Assembly: GCF_011764565.1 (NCBI RefSeq)
Contig: NZ_AP022871.1
Location: 8,680,320-8,744,319 of the forward strand
DNA from: Phytohabitans suffuscus
GTDB lineage: Bacteria > Actinomycetota > Actinomycetes > Mycobacteriales > Micromonosporaceae
DNA: 64,000 nt
Direction: 5' to 3'
Part shown: one piece after another, positions 18,014-27,143 of the stretch
Numbering within the stretch: the stretch's first letter is position 1
Layout of the letters: each line of letters begins with the position of its first letter
Notes under the pieces: model-generated
What the model was told of the DNA's origin: nothing
Database searches by the model: none
The model's input: only the letters and a program-made list of their open reading frames with translations
Made by a program: the position numbers and the translations under genes

Positions 18014-18550
18014 TCAGGGGCGTGCGGTAGGCGCGTCCGCGGCGGCCTGCGGGAAGTACGCGTCGAGCTTGCGGCGCAGGTGTCCGGAGTAGACGAAGCC
18101 CAGCGCCGCCGTGCCGCGGAAGCATCCCACCGCGCCGGCGGTCACGTCGACCGCGACCGGGCGGGCGACGCTGCCGAACCGGACCAGCTGGCGCCGCCCC
18201 GCCCAGGCGAGCGCGGCCGGGTCGACGTGGGTGCCGACGAGGCCGGGAAAGACGGCGACGCCCGACTGGAGGCCGCGGAACTGGCCCTTCTGCGCCTGCG
18301 CGTAGTCGAACGCCGTGTTGGTGAACGTCTCCAGGTCGCCCTGCGTCACGGCCGCGGCGGGGGCCACGACGGTCAGCAGGTGCAGCTTCGTGGCCATCCA
18401 GCGCAGGCGGAAGTCGGCACGGTAGCCGACCAGCACCGGCGTGCCGTGCCAGTCCTCGGTGCGCACCTCGCAGCCGTCCGCCGCCAGCCGCGCCGCGGTC
18501 GCCTGGATGTACGCCTCTACCGCCCCGCCCGCCGTGACGATGCCTCCCAC
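18014..18550 (-). CDS. Conserved protein of unknown function in the polysaccharide operon
   Basis: A 178-aa protein I do not recognise. There is no signal peptide or membrane helix. Notable segments are WHGTPVLVGYRADFRLRWMATKLHLLTVV, GQFRGLQSGVAVFP, RPVAVDVTAGAVGCFRG and GHLRRKLDAYFPQA. It looks like a compact alpha/beta domain. GTG 18550 is the only plausible in-frame start after the upstream sulfotransferase stop and leaves 17 bases between. It is last in the wzy-wzz-wzx-sulfotransferase operon, so a role in that pathway is possible but unproven. Confidence 0.6.
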   Translation of the reverse strand: MGGIVTAGGAVEAYIQATAARLAADGCEVRTEDWHGTPVLVGYRADFRLRWMATKLHLLTVVAPAAAVTQGDLETFTNTAFDYAQAQKGQFRGLQSGVAVFPGLVGTHVDPAALAWAGRRQLVRFGSVARPVAVDVTAGAVGCFRGTAALGFVYSGHLRRKLDAYFPQAAADAPTARP

Positions 18551-18567
18551 TCTCGCGTCGGGTACAT

Positions 18568-19359
18568 CTAACCGGAAGGCCAGGTGCGCGACCACCCCAG
18601 CAGCTCCGCCAAACGGTCGTTGTGCGGCGCGAACTCGGCGCGCAGTCGGCGGGCCACGTCCGGCGGTGGGCCGGAGTGGTCGACGCGGCGGGTGTGCACC
18701 GCGAACGCCGCCGGCGTGAACGGGTCGAGGCCGAGGAACGCCAGCACCTTCGCGTAGACCGCGGCCGGGTCGGCGTAGAGGTCCTCGCTGCGGACGACGT
18801 GCAGCCGCTCGCGGGGGACGTGGGCGAACCACCGCTCCAGCTGCTCCGCGTACCTGCCCCGGGCCGCGTACGAGTACCGGCGAAGCCCTTCCGGCGACGC
18901 GGTCCGCGACGGCTCGGCGGCGAGCGCGTCGGCGAAGTCCAGGGGCTCCTGGCCGTACGAGCGGGTGTGCAGGTAGTGCGACCAGGCCCGCTCGACCGGG
19001 TCGCGCAGCAGCGCGACGTACCGGCCGGAGGGGAGCGTGGCCGCCGCGCGCCCGGGCGCGAGGGGGTGGAAGAGGTAGAGCGGGCTGGCCTCGAAGCAGA
19101 CCGTGCCCGGCGACGCGGGCGGGAAGTGGCCGCGGTACCAGCGCTCCCCCCGTCCATAGTGGAGGCTGAAGTACTGCAGCTCCTTGCCGCTGGCCGCGCG
19201 GACCTGAGGGTGGGCGGCGAGGTAGCTGTGCAGCGAGGTGGTGCCGCAGCGCTGCCCGCCGATGACGAGGAAGCCGGGCAGCGCCCCCGGCGTCGAGACC
19301 CAGGCGCGGGCACCGCGCACCGCCCGGCGGAGGGCGTCGACGGCGGGTCGCCGGGTCAC
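18568..19359 (-). CDS. PAPS-dependent sulfotransferase 5 (heparan sulfotransferase-like)
   Basis: A 263-aa sulfotransferase of the NDST/HS3ST-like branch. The PAPS loop GFLVIGGQRCGTTSLHSYLAAHP is followed by KELQYFSLHYGRGERWYRGHFP, the 3'-phosphate motif YVALLRDPVERAWSHYLH and VVRSEDLYADP. This order (KE-x-FF-like segment, RDPVERA-SHY) matches glycosaminoglycan and actinobacterial polysaccharide sulfotransferases. GTG 19359 overlaps the wzx stop (GTGA). Placement directly after the flippase strongly suggests a sugar acceptor. Confidence 0.9.
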   Translation of the reverse strand: MTRRPAVDALRRAVRGARAWVSTPGALPGFLVIGGQRCGTTSLHSYLAAHPQVRAASGKELQYFSLHYGRGERWYRGHFPPASPGTVCFEASPLYLFHPLAPGRAAATLPSGRYVALLRDPVERAWSHYLHTRSYGQEPLDFADALAAEPSRTASPEGLRRYSYAARGRYAEQLERWFAHVPRERLHVVRSEDLYADPAAVYAKVLAFLGLDPFTPAAFAVHTRRVDHSGPPPDVARRLRAEFAPHNDRLAELLGWSRTWPSG

Positions 19360-20891
19360 GGGCGGGCCCCCCGCCGCCGCGCCAGCGCGCGCAGCACCAT
19401 CGTGTCCTCTTTGGACAGCCGGAGGGCGAGGACGGCGGCGGCGTACACGAGCGCGATCGTGCCCAGCCCCGCCACGAGCCGGACCGGGCCGTCGGGCACG
19501 AACGACCGGACGGCGAGCGCGGCGGCCAGCGCCAGCGCGCCCGCCACGAGCCCTTTCGCCAGGCCCGCGGTGACCGGCACGGCGCGGACCAGCCACCACA
19601 CCTGGACGACCCGGGCCACGTTGACCGCGACGAGCGAGGCGCTCCAGGCGACCGCGGCGCCGACGATGCCGTACGCGGGGATGAGCCAGAGGTTGAGGCC
19701 CACGTTCAGCACGAGGGCGCCGATGTTGTCGAACATGTTCAACGCCACCCGGCCGGACATGTTCAGCAGCGTGCCGCACGGTCCGGTCGCGGCGTTGACG
19801 AGCTGCCCCACGGCCAGCACCACCGTGACCGTGGCGCCCTCGGCGAAGCCCGGCCCGAACAGCGGCAGCAGCGACGACGGGAAGACCAGCAGCGCGACGA
19901 ACGCGGGCAGCGACAGCCGCACCACCCAGCCGGTCGCGGCGCTGTAGACGCGGCGCACCTCGTGGTGCTCGTCGCGGTGGTAGAGGTACGCGATATACGG
20001 GCCGAACGCGGCGTTGATCGGGGCCAGCACGAAGATGGCGAGCGTGACGAGCCGGGTGGCGACCGTGTAGACGCCGATGTCCTCGTTGGCGAACGCGCCC
20101 AGCAGCAGCGTGTCGATCCAGATGAGGCCGGTGGAGGCCAGCGACGAGGCCCAGCTGACCGTGGAGAAGCTGAACAGCTGCCGGGGCCGGTACGCGGCGG
20201 GCGCCGGCTCGACCGTGCGCATCAGCCGCAGCAGCGCGCCGACCGCGAGCGCGGCGGCCGACCAGGCGGCGACCACGACGGCCCACAGCGCGCCGGTCAC
20301 GCCCAGCCCGGCCAGCAGCGCCACCCCGGTGAGCACCAGCCGCGTGAAGGGCTCGTAGAGCTGGCCCACCAGCGTGAAGGGGCGCTGCGTGCGCCAGCCC
20401 CGGGTGGCCGCCAGCGCCGCCTCGCAGATAACCGCCGCCGGCAGCGCCAGCGCGACCAGCCGGAACCCGCCGGCGAGCCCGGGGTCGTGCAGCACCTCGG
20501 CCAGCGTGGGGGCGAAGGCGGCGAGCCCGAGCGCGATCAGCACGGCGCCGGCGCCGGAGATGCCCAGGCCCAGCCGGACCGTGCCGCGGATGCTCGCCGG
20601 GTCGCCGTCGGCCAGGTGCACGGCCACGAAGCGGGTGAGCCCGGCCCGGAAGCCGGACAGCGACAGCAGCCCGAGCAGCGCGAGCAGGGCGTAGCACTGG
20701 GCGTAGCGGCCCACGTCGGCGGTGCCCAGCTCCCGGGCGAGCAGCAGCATGACCAGGAAGAGCGCACCCTGGCTGCACAGCGCGCCGAACAGGTTCAGAC
20801 CGCCGCCGCGGGCCATGCCGCGCACCTGGCGGTCGCCGTAGTCCGATGTGGACTCCCCGGCGGCGGCGGTGGCGGCGGCCGGAACGCTCAC
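19356..20891 (-). CDS. Wzx-type polysaccharide flippase (MATE/PST superfamily)
   Basis: About 511 aa with some 14 hydrophobic helices. It should flip lipid-linked repeat units across the cytoplasmic membrane. The helices begin near GGGLNLFGALCSQGALFLVMLL; WASSLASTGLIWIDTLLLGAF and PINAAFGPYIAYLYHRDEH are typical PST landmarks. GTG 20891 is preferred, with GGAGA 4 bases upstream; a GTG at 20948 would start inside a duplicated segment. Upstream is the Wzz-like gene, downstream sulfotransferase 5 (4-base overlap). Confidence 0.85.
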   Translation of the reverse strand: MSVPAAATAAAGESTSDYGDRQVRGMARGGGLNLFGALCSQGALFLVMLLLARELGTADVGRYAQCYALLALLGLLSLSGFRAGLTRFVAVHLADGDPASIRGTVRLGLGISGAGAVLIALGLAAFAPTLAEVLHDPGLAGGFRLVALALPAAVICEAALAATRGWRTQRPFTLVGQLYEPFTRLVLTGVALLAGLGVTGALWAVVVAAWSAAALAVGALLRLMRTVEPAPAAYRPRQLFSFSTVSWASSLASTGLIWIDTLLLGAFANEDIGVYTVATRLVTLAIFVLAPINAAFGPYIAYLYHRDEHHEVRRVYSAATGWVVRLSLPAFVALLVFPSSLLPLFGPGFAEGATVTVVLAVGQLVNAATGPCGTLLNMSGRVALNMFDNIGALVLNVGLNLWLIPAYGIVGAAVAWSASLVAVNVARVVQVWWLVRAVPVTAGLAKGLVAGALALAAALAVRSFVPDGPVRLVAGLGTIALVYAAAVLALRLSKEDTMVLRALARRRGARP

Positions 20892-21031
20892 CGTATCTCC
20901 GGGTTCGCTCGCTCGTGCGGCGCTGAAGGCGACGTCTTCCTCCGCCACCCCGCAAAACCCGCGGACCGGCTCCGTCCAGACGCCGCCGCGCCAACTCGCT
21001 CGCTCACCGTATCTCCGGGTTCGCTCGCTCG
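20885..21031. repeat. 31-bp direct repeats flanking a ~85-bp insert between wzz and wzx
   Basis: CGCTCACCGTATCTCCGGGT plus TCGCTCGCTCG occurs at 20885-20915 and again at 21001-21031, 116 bases apart. On the minus strand each copy carries GGAGATACGGTGAGCG, a ribosome site plus GTG start. The inner copy starts a 38-codon open frame that ends exactly at the wzx start. Confidence 0.85.
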
Positions 21032-21032
21032 C

Positions 21033-22012
21033 TCACGCCGCTCGCGAGAGCATCGCGGGCTGCCCGGCGGCGGCCGCGGGCTGGGCGCGCCGGGACAGCA
21101 GTTCGAGCACGACGACGAGCAGGACCGCCAGCAGGAGCCCGGCGGCGGCCGCGGGCGGGACGGTGGTGGCCAGTGCCCGTACCCGGGAGACGGCGCGGAC
21201 GTCGCCCACGCTCGCCACCTGGGCCGGATCCGCGGCCTGGGCCTGGGCCCTGGCCCCTGCAGGCCCTGCCGCGCCTGGGAGAGCGCGCTGGTCGCGGCGT
21301 CGCGCTGGGCCAGCAGCGACTGGTAGTCGGGCAGCTTGGGGCCGAGCGCGTCGAGCCGCTTCTGCGCGGCGTCGAGCGCGCTGGTGGCGGCGGCGACGGC
21401 GCGGCTGTTGCCGACCGCCTCCATGGAGAGCTTCTGCTGCCGCAGGTTGGCGATCTCGGTGAGCGTGGCCTGGTAGAGCTTGTCCGGCTGGGAGACCTTG
21501 TTGGCCTTCTCCCAGTCGGCGATCGCGGCGGTGGCCGAGGTGACGTCGGCGCTGGCCGCCTGCACCTGCTCGGTGGCGATGTTGACCTGGGAGGAGAAGA
21601 GGAAGTCGAGCGCGCGGCGGGCGGTGGCGGTGAGCACCGGCTCGACGGTGGCCCGCTGGGCCGCCGTGTACGTCAGCGTGAGCTGGCTGCTCGCCCCGAC
21701 CTGGGCGACCGCGAGGCCGTCGCGCAGCGCGCCGGTGGCCACGCCGGTGTCGGCGGCGACCTGGTCGAGCACCCGCGGCGAGGTGACGGCCGCCTTGAAC
21801 GCGGCCACGAACTGGCTCGCCGCCTGCGTGCCCGTGTACTGCTGGGAGGCGGCGCCGCCGACGAGGGCGGGCGCGGCGACGTAGCCGGTCGCGGTGTAGC
21901 GCTGCGGGGACAGGCCGATGAACAGCCCGACCGCGAGCGCCGCCGCCAGCGGCACGCCCAGCAGCACCCAGAGTCGCCGCCGGGCGATCCGCAGATAGTC
22001 GACGATCTCCAC
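21033..22012 (-). CDS. Wzz/YveK-like polysaccharide chain-length protein (one apparent frameshift)
   Basis: A polysaccharide co-polymerase of about 326 aa. The N-terminal cytoplasmic tail and helix MEIVDYLRIARRRLWVLLGVPLAAALAVGL is followed by a long extracytoplasmic helical region (residues ~35-255) and a C-terminal helix ATTVPPAAAAGLLLAVLLVVVLELL. The C-terminus is one frame off; adding one G to the run at 21254-21257 gives LQGARAQAQAADPAQVASVGDV and joins the two halves. GTG 22012 has GGAGG and starts one base after the wzy stop. There is no attached BY-kinase domain. It sets polymer length with Wzy. Confidence 0.8.
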
Positions 22013-22013
22013 G

Positions 22014-23522
22014 CTAACGCTCCTCCGAAGGGTCTGTGCTGGCTACGCTCGCTTCGCTCGCTGACGCCCCAGGGCGGTCGACGCGCTGCGCGCTCGTCGA
22101 CGCGCTCCCCGCCGCGGAGCCTGCCAGCCCCCTGGGGCGGGCGGCAACGAGGCCGGCCATCGCCGCGAACGCGGCGAAGTACCAGAGCGTAACGACGTTG
22201 GAAATCACGTTGGAGGCGGCACTGACCGCCACGAACGCGACCGCGCAGCCGGCGAAGCCGACCGCGATCCCCCGGTCGAGGCTGCCCGGCGGCGCGCGGC
22301 GGACGGCCGTCGCCGCGGTGTGCAGGCAGAGCAGGATCATCGCCAGGTACGCGAGGAGGCCGAGCACGCCGGTCTCCACGTACGCGCGGAGGAAGTCGTT
22401 GTGCGGCTTCTTGGCCTCGTCGGTCTCCCGCTGGGTCATGTTGGGCCCGATGCCGGTGACCGGGTTGCGGTTGGCGAGCGTCACCACCTCGGACCAGTAC
22501 TCGGCGCGCCAGGCGAGCGTGTTGCCGGTCGGGCCGCCGCCGACCTCGCGCGCCTCGCCGAGCTGGGCGAAGCGGTCGGCCACCCCGGGCGCGACCGCGA
22601 CGGCGGCGACCGCGGCGAGGCCGAGCGCCACGACGAGCCGCGCGCTGCGGTGCAGCACGGCCACGACGATCAGCCCGATCGCCGCCCCGAGGATCGCGCT
22701 GCGGGTGTTGGTCAGCGCCAGGAAACCCAGCGCCGGCACGAGCAGCACGCTCAGCCCGATCTTCGCGCGGCGGCCGAGGAAGCGGTAGATGCCACAGCCG
22801 AAGATCACCATGAACATGAGGTAGCGGCCGAACGTCGTGGACTGGCTGAACGGCCCGCTGATCCGGGTGAAGCTCCCCTTGACCTCGGACGGCGGCGACC
22901 CGAGCAGCGACATCACCAGCGTGTAGCCGAGCGCGAGGGCGAGCGAGACGTACACGGCCAGGAGCACCAGCCGCACCATCCGGCGCCGCGGCAGCAGCTG
23001 CTCCAGCACGAGGAACATCGCCACAACGGTGAGGATCCGCAGCACCTCGAGCGCGCTGGACGAGGGCCGCGCGGAGCCGAGCGCGCTGACCGCGCCGGTG
23101 GCCGCGACCAGCACCAGGGCCAGGCCCAGCGGCGAGGTCCTCAGCCGCCCGCCGGCGCGGGCCTGGGCGGCGAGCCACAGCCCGGCGGCGAGCAGGAAGA
23201 GCACGCCGACGAGCGTGGACGGGTCGAGCGCCCGGGCCGCGCCGCCGTCCGAGCCGGTGCCCGCGGTCGGCCCGCTCAGCTTGAACAGGTCGAGGCAGGA
23301 GCGGACGGCGAGCATCAGCAGCACGTACGCCGCGAACCGGGTCAGCGCGAGGACCGCGACGAGCACGCCGGCGGTCACCGCGAACGGGAGGACGGCGAGG
23401 GTGCGGCTGCCGCCGTCCACCGCGAAGGCGGACACCACCGCGGTCGCCGCGGCCGCCAACGCCGCGGCGGCGGTCCACGCTGTCCCTGCCGGCTTTGCCG
23501 GACCTCGAAGGAGTACCGTCAC
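22014..23522 (-). CDS. Wzy-type O-antigen ligase/polymerase family membrane protein
   Basis: A 502-aa protein with about 12 helices that should polymerise flipped repeat units on the outer face. The O-antigen ligase domain lies in the centre, with the large periplasmic-type loop between TNTRSAILGAAIGLIVVAV and NRNPVTGIGPNMTQRE. KKPHNDFLRAYVETGVLGLLAYL is the typical HN-x(2-3)-E motif after the loop. The C-terminal ~35 residues are low-complexity Ser/Ala. It sits 30 bases after the GT4 gene and one base before the wzz start, in the same operon. Confidence 0.85.
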   Translation of the reverse strand: MTVLLRGPAKPAGTAWTAAAALAAAATAVVSAFAVDGGSRTLAVLPFAVTAGVLVAVLALTRFAAYVLLMLAVRSCLDLFKLSGPTAGTGSDGGAARALDPSTLVGVLFLLAAGLWLAAQARAGGRLRTSPLGLALVLVAATGAVSALGSARPSSSALEVLRILTVVAMFLVLEQLLPRRRMVRLVLLAVYVSLALALGYTLVMSLLGSPPSEVKGSFTRISGPFSQSTTFGRYLMFMVIFGCGIYRFLGRRAKIGLSVLLVPALGFLALTNTRSAILGAAIGLIVVAVLHRSARLVVALGLAAVAAVAVAPGVADRFAQLGEAREVGGGPTGNTLAWRAEYWSEVVTLANRNPVTGIGPNMTQRETDEAKKPHNDFLRAYVETGVLGLLAYLAMILLCLHTAATAVRRAPPGSLDRGIAVGFAGCAVAFVAVSAASNVISNVVTLWYFAAFAAMAGLVAARPRGLAGSAAGSASTSAQRVDRPGASASEASVASTDPSEER

Positions 23523-23552
23523 ACTGCTCTCTCGCTCTTGCCCCGTGGGACC

Positions 23553-24806
23553 TTAGCGCCTCGCGGCCAGGTCGAGGTAGAGCCGTTCGAGCTGACGTGC
23601 GGCGGCGTCCCAGCTGTAGTGCGCCGTCACCCGCTCGTGCAGCCCGGCCGCGCCGGCCCGTTCGGCCCGCGGGTTGGCCAGCGCCGCGCCGAGCGCGCGC
23701 ACCAGGTCGTCCTCGTCGCCGTCGCGGAACAGCCGGTGCCCGGGGCCCTCCCGCTCCAGCACCTCCACGTGCGGGGAGATGTCGCTGGCCACGACCGGCA
23801 GGCCGTAGGAGGCGGCCTCCAGCAACGTCAGCGGCAGGCCCTCGACGTGCGAGGGCTGGACGAACAGGGCCGCGTGCGAGTACAGCTCGGCGAGCAGGTC
23901 GCCGTAGGCGAAACCGGTGAAGACCACCCGCGGGTCGCCCTCCGCGGTCGCCTTCAGGCGGGCCACGAAGTCGTCGGTGTACGAGGAGCCGCCGACCACC
24001 GCGAGCTTGACGTCACCGGGTATCCGGCGGAACGCGCGGATGAGCAGGTCCGCCCGCTTCTCCGGCACGAGCCGGCCGACCAGCAGCACGTAGCGCCCGG
24101 GGGTGAGCCCGAAGCGGGCGGCGATCTGGTCGGGTGCCGCGTGGCGGGCCGGGTTGACGCCGTTGGGGTGGTAGCGGGTCAGCCGGCCGAACTCCGCGTC
24201 GTAGTGCGCGGCGAGCCCCCGGGAGACCGCGATCCGGGCGTCCGGGACGTGGCCGCTGAACCAGTACGCGGTGTTGAGCACCGTACGCGCCGCCCTCCCC
24301 CACTTCGCCCGGGTGTGGTCGAGGCCGTGCACGGTGAGTACCACCTTGGCTCCGGAGAGGTACCGCGGCAGCGGCGCGACGAGCCCCGGCCCGAGCCCGT
24401 GGTAGTGCACGACGTCCGGCCGCTGCCGCATCGCGGCCATCGTCGAGGCGGCACTGTGGACGATCGCGTCGAGGTGCTTGCTGGCCACCGTGCGCACCCG
24501 GCGCAGCCGGACACCGCGGTGCGTGTCGGCGGTCAGGTCGCCGTAACTGTCCCGGCAGAAGACCGTCACCGTGTGCCCGTAGGAGACGAGGCGGCTGCCC
24601 AGCTCCTCGACGTGACGTTCCACACCCCCGTAGGTCGCCGGCATGCCCTTCTGCCCGATCATCGCGATCGACAGGGGTCGCCAGTCGGGCTCCTGGGCGG
24701 TGCGCTCGCGGGGGATTTCGGGCGCGGTGCGCTGGCGCGGTAGGGAATGTGCGGCTTCTCGGCCGAGCTGCTGCAGATTTACAGCGGATTGCTCGCTGGC
24801 CGTCAT
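23553..24806 (-). CDS. Glycosyltransferase family 4
   Basis: A 417-aa GT-B enzyme and probably first gene of the 24.8-18.0 kb operon. After a ~40-residue polar N-terminus come SIAMIGQKGMPATYGGVERHVEEL, YHGLGPGLVAPLP, the sugar-nucleotide segment LLVGRLVPEKRADLLIRAF and the E-x7-E-like motif PSHVEGLPLTLLEAASYGLPVV. The KGMPATYGGVE start is shared with polysaccharide GT4 enzymes. The ribosome site GGAGG stands 6 bases before ATG 24806. Donor and acceptor are unknown. The 275 bases upstream hold no gene. Confidence 0.9.
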   Translation of the reverse strand: MTASEQSAVNLQQLGREAAHSLPRQRTAPEIPRERTAQEPDWRPLSIAMIGQKGMPATYGGVERHVEELGSRLVSYGHTVTVFCRDSYGDLTADTHRGVRLRRVRTVASKHLDAIVHSAASTMAAMRQRPDVVHYHGLGPGLVAPLPRYLSGAKVVLTVHGLDHTRAKWGRAARTVLNTAYWFSGHVPDARIAVSRGLAAHYDAEFGRLTRYHPNGVNPARHAAPDQIAARFGLTPGRYVLLVGRLVPEKRADLLIRAFRRIPGDVKLAVVGGSSYTDDFVARLKATAEGDPRVVFTGFAYGDLLAELYSHAALFVQPSHVEGLPLTLLEAASYGLPVVASDISPHVEVLEREGPGHRLFRDGDEDDLVRALGAALANPRAERAGAAGLHERVTAHYSWDAAARQLERLYLDLAARR

Positions 24807-25081
24807 CGGCCCTCCTCATCGGGTCGGCGGAGCAACCGCCGCGCCGACGACGGTGTGGAGGTGAAGATCGTGTCGCTCGGATGGGACGCTAGGCCATGAT
24901 CCGGCCGCGCGCCACCCCCTCAGGACACGCGCCGATGTCCACAGTGGTGCTGTCGCACGTCGGCCCGCCGGGCCGACGCCGAGCGGTCCGGTGAGCCGGA
25001 AACAACCGAGAAACCCCGCCGACACCATGCGTGCCACAGCATGTTCGCCGGAAGTTGTTGACATTAAACGCCGATGATCGC

Positions 25082-25968
25082 ATGGAAGGCAACACCCTGG
25101 CCGGCTCCGGTCACGGCTCGTCCAGCGCGTCCGGCACGGGGACGCCGAGTCCGGGACCGACGCGTTCGTCGCCGCGCACCCGGGCGACGTGCGGATCCAG
25201 GAGCCGATGTGGCCGGACCCGGGCCGCGACGACCGGCGGTACGCGTCCAGCCTGGCCTTCGACCCGCCGGACGTCGAGCCGCCGGTCGCCGGCGGATGCC
25301 CGTCGCTCGTGGGGCTGACGACCGCGCACCTGCGCGTGCCGGCCCGGCCGGTGCGCCTCGGGTACGAGAAGATTCGCCTCGTCGTCGCCCCGGCGACCGG
25401 CGACCGGCGGCCGGCCGGAGCGGGACACGGTGGTGGTCACCGGCGCGCGGGTCCTCTTCGCCACCGGCGAGCAGTCCCGCCAGGACCGGCCGGACGCGGT
25501 GGAACTGCGCCGCGGCGACGAGGCGCTCGCCGTGGCCGTACGGGACCGCGGCGGGTCGGTCGCGCTCGCCGACGTGGTGCGGACCCGGGTGACGGTCGCC
25601 AACGAGCTGCTCGCCATGACCGCGTTCGCTGCCGCGCTGGCGGCGCTCTGGCGGTTTCTGTCCACAGTGGAGCGCACCCGTCCCGGGCCGGCGATCCGCC
25701 GGATGCGCCGGGTGGTGGGCGCGACGGTCGGCTACTACGCGGTCTACGGCGCGCTCGCCGCGCCGGCCGCCGCGGCGCTGCTCGCGGTCGCGGGTGCCGC
25801 GGCCTTCGCCGGGGTGGCGAGCGGGACCCTGGCCGCCGCCGCGGTGGGCTTCCGGCTGCTCGCCGCGCCGGTCCTCAGTGGACTCGCGGCCGACCTCGTG
25901 GCCGGGCGGCGGCCGGGGCGGCCATGCCGCTGATGCTCGGTGACCTGTACGCGGAGCCCGACGGCTGA
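25082..25968 (+). CDS. Unknown membrane protein, coding frame broken at several G/C runs
   Basis: Three frame segments read as one protein if single bases are added at 25138-25141 (G4), 25388-25391 (C4), 25422-25424 (G3) and 25915-25918 (G4). The total then becomes 297 codons. Recognisable parts are DAFVAAHPGDVRIQEPMWPD, LGYEKIRLVVAP, DTVVVTGARVLFATGEQ and ADVVRTRVTVANELLAMTAFAAALAALW, then two more hydrophobic helices. The N-terminal half looks soluble and the C-terminal half membrane-bound. I do not recognise the family. The G3 repair is the least certain, so this may be truly degenerate. Confidence 0.45.
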
Positions 25969-25977
25969 CCCTCCCTG

Positions 25978-27131
25978 GTGAGCGAGTGCGCGTTCTACGG
26001 CACGCACGTGCTGGTACTCGTCGCCTTCCTCGCCGCCGCGGCGCTGCTCCCGCTTCCCGGCGGGCGACCGGCGCGATGGGCGGCCGGCGCGGTGGGCGGC
26101 CGGCGCGGTGGGCGGCCGGCGCGGTGGGCGGCCGGCGCGGTGGGCGGCCGGCGCGGTGGGCGGCGGGTGCTGCGGCTCCCCTTCGCGGACCATCCGCAGG
26201 TCCGCCCGGCCGGGCTGTGCTTCGCGCTCCTGAGCTTCCACTGGCCCTCGGAGCAGGTCTTCTACGTGCCGGTGAGCATCGTGCTCGGTGCGGTGCTGAC
26301 GTGGTGGCTGCTGCTGCCGAAGCGGATGCCGGCCGACGACCACCTCGTGCTCCGCGCGGCCGGTATCGCCGTGCGGCTGGCCCGCTTCGACCGGGCGGCC
26401 GAGCGGGCGCGGGCCAGCCTGGTGCGCAGTGTCGACAGCGGCAACGTCGTGGAGAAGATCGAGGAGTACCAGAAGCTGGAGAACGCCGTGCCGGTCACGC
26501 CGGCCGGCCGGACCGCCACGGTCCCCGAGGGCGCGACCGCGCGGGACCTGCGCGACCGGCTCACCCTCGGCGGCCGGCGGCACGGGTGCGGGGCGGCGCT
26601 GATCGGACTCGTGCTGGGGCTGCCCTGGATCGCGCTCGACACGTGGTACGCGGCCCGGGACTGGAGCGTCCACGGCTTCCGCCTCGTCGACCTCGTCGAC
26701 ACGACGGCGTGGGTCATCCTGCAGTGGCCGATCATCAGATTCTTCCTCGGCTGGTTCTACCCGTACATAAGGGGACGCAACGGCATAACCAAGGGCCTGA
26801 CGCTGCTGGTGACGCTGCTCGTGCCGTTCGTCGCGTACCGGGCGGTGATCAACCAGCACGACCTGTGGCTGGACCTGCTCCGCTGGGCCCTGGAGCTGAC
26901 CCTCTTCACGATCCTGCTCGGCCTGGTCGCCGGCGACGTGCTGATCCTCAAGCGGTTCGGTCTGGGCTGGGGCAGCTGCTGGAGCCGCACCGCAAGCGCG
27001 TGGTGGTCGCCGCCCAGGCCGCGGTCGTCGCGGCGGTGATCGCCGGCGTCCTCCCCCTCGCTCTCCAGGAGGCCGGGCTGGGCGGCGACGACACGCGGTC
27101 CGGCCCGGTGGTGCAGGCGCCCGGTCAGTGA
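25978..27131 (+). CDS. Unknown multi-helix membrane protein (minisatellite, one apparent frameshift)
   Basis: About 384 aa. It starts at GTG 25978, 10 bases after the preceding membrane-protein gene. Helices are visible at the N-terminus (THVLVLVAFLAAAALLPL), at VFYVPVSIVLGAVLTWWLLL, in the centre, and in a C-terminal set containing KGLTLLVTLLVPFVAYRAVINQHDLWLDLL. A 16-bp minisatellite encodes an Ala/Gly/Arg stretch at residues 31-63. Adding one G at 26969-26972 extends the frame to 27131 (GQLLEPHRKRVVVAAQAAVV). Family not recognised. Confidence 0.55.
26071..26166 (+). repeat. 16-bp minisatellite, 6 copies, inside a coding region
   Basis: Six units of GCGCGGTGGGCGGCCG (first unit with one change). 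Sixteen is not a multiple of three, so each gain or loss would shift the frame of the membrane protein gene unless three units change together. Confidence 0.9.
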
Positions 27132-27143
27132 TCTGCTTGGGGC

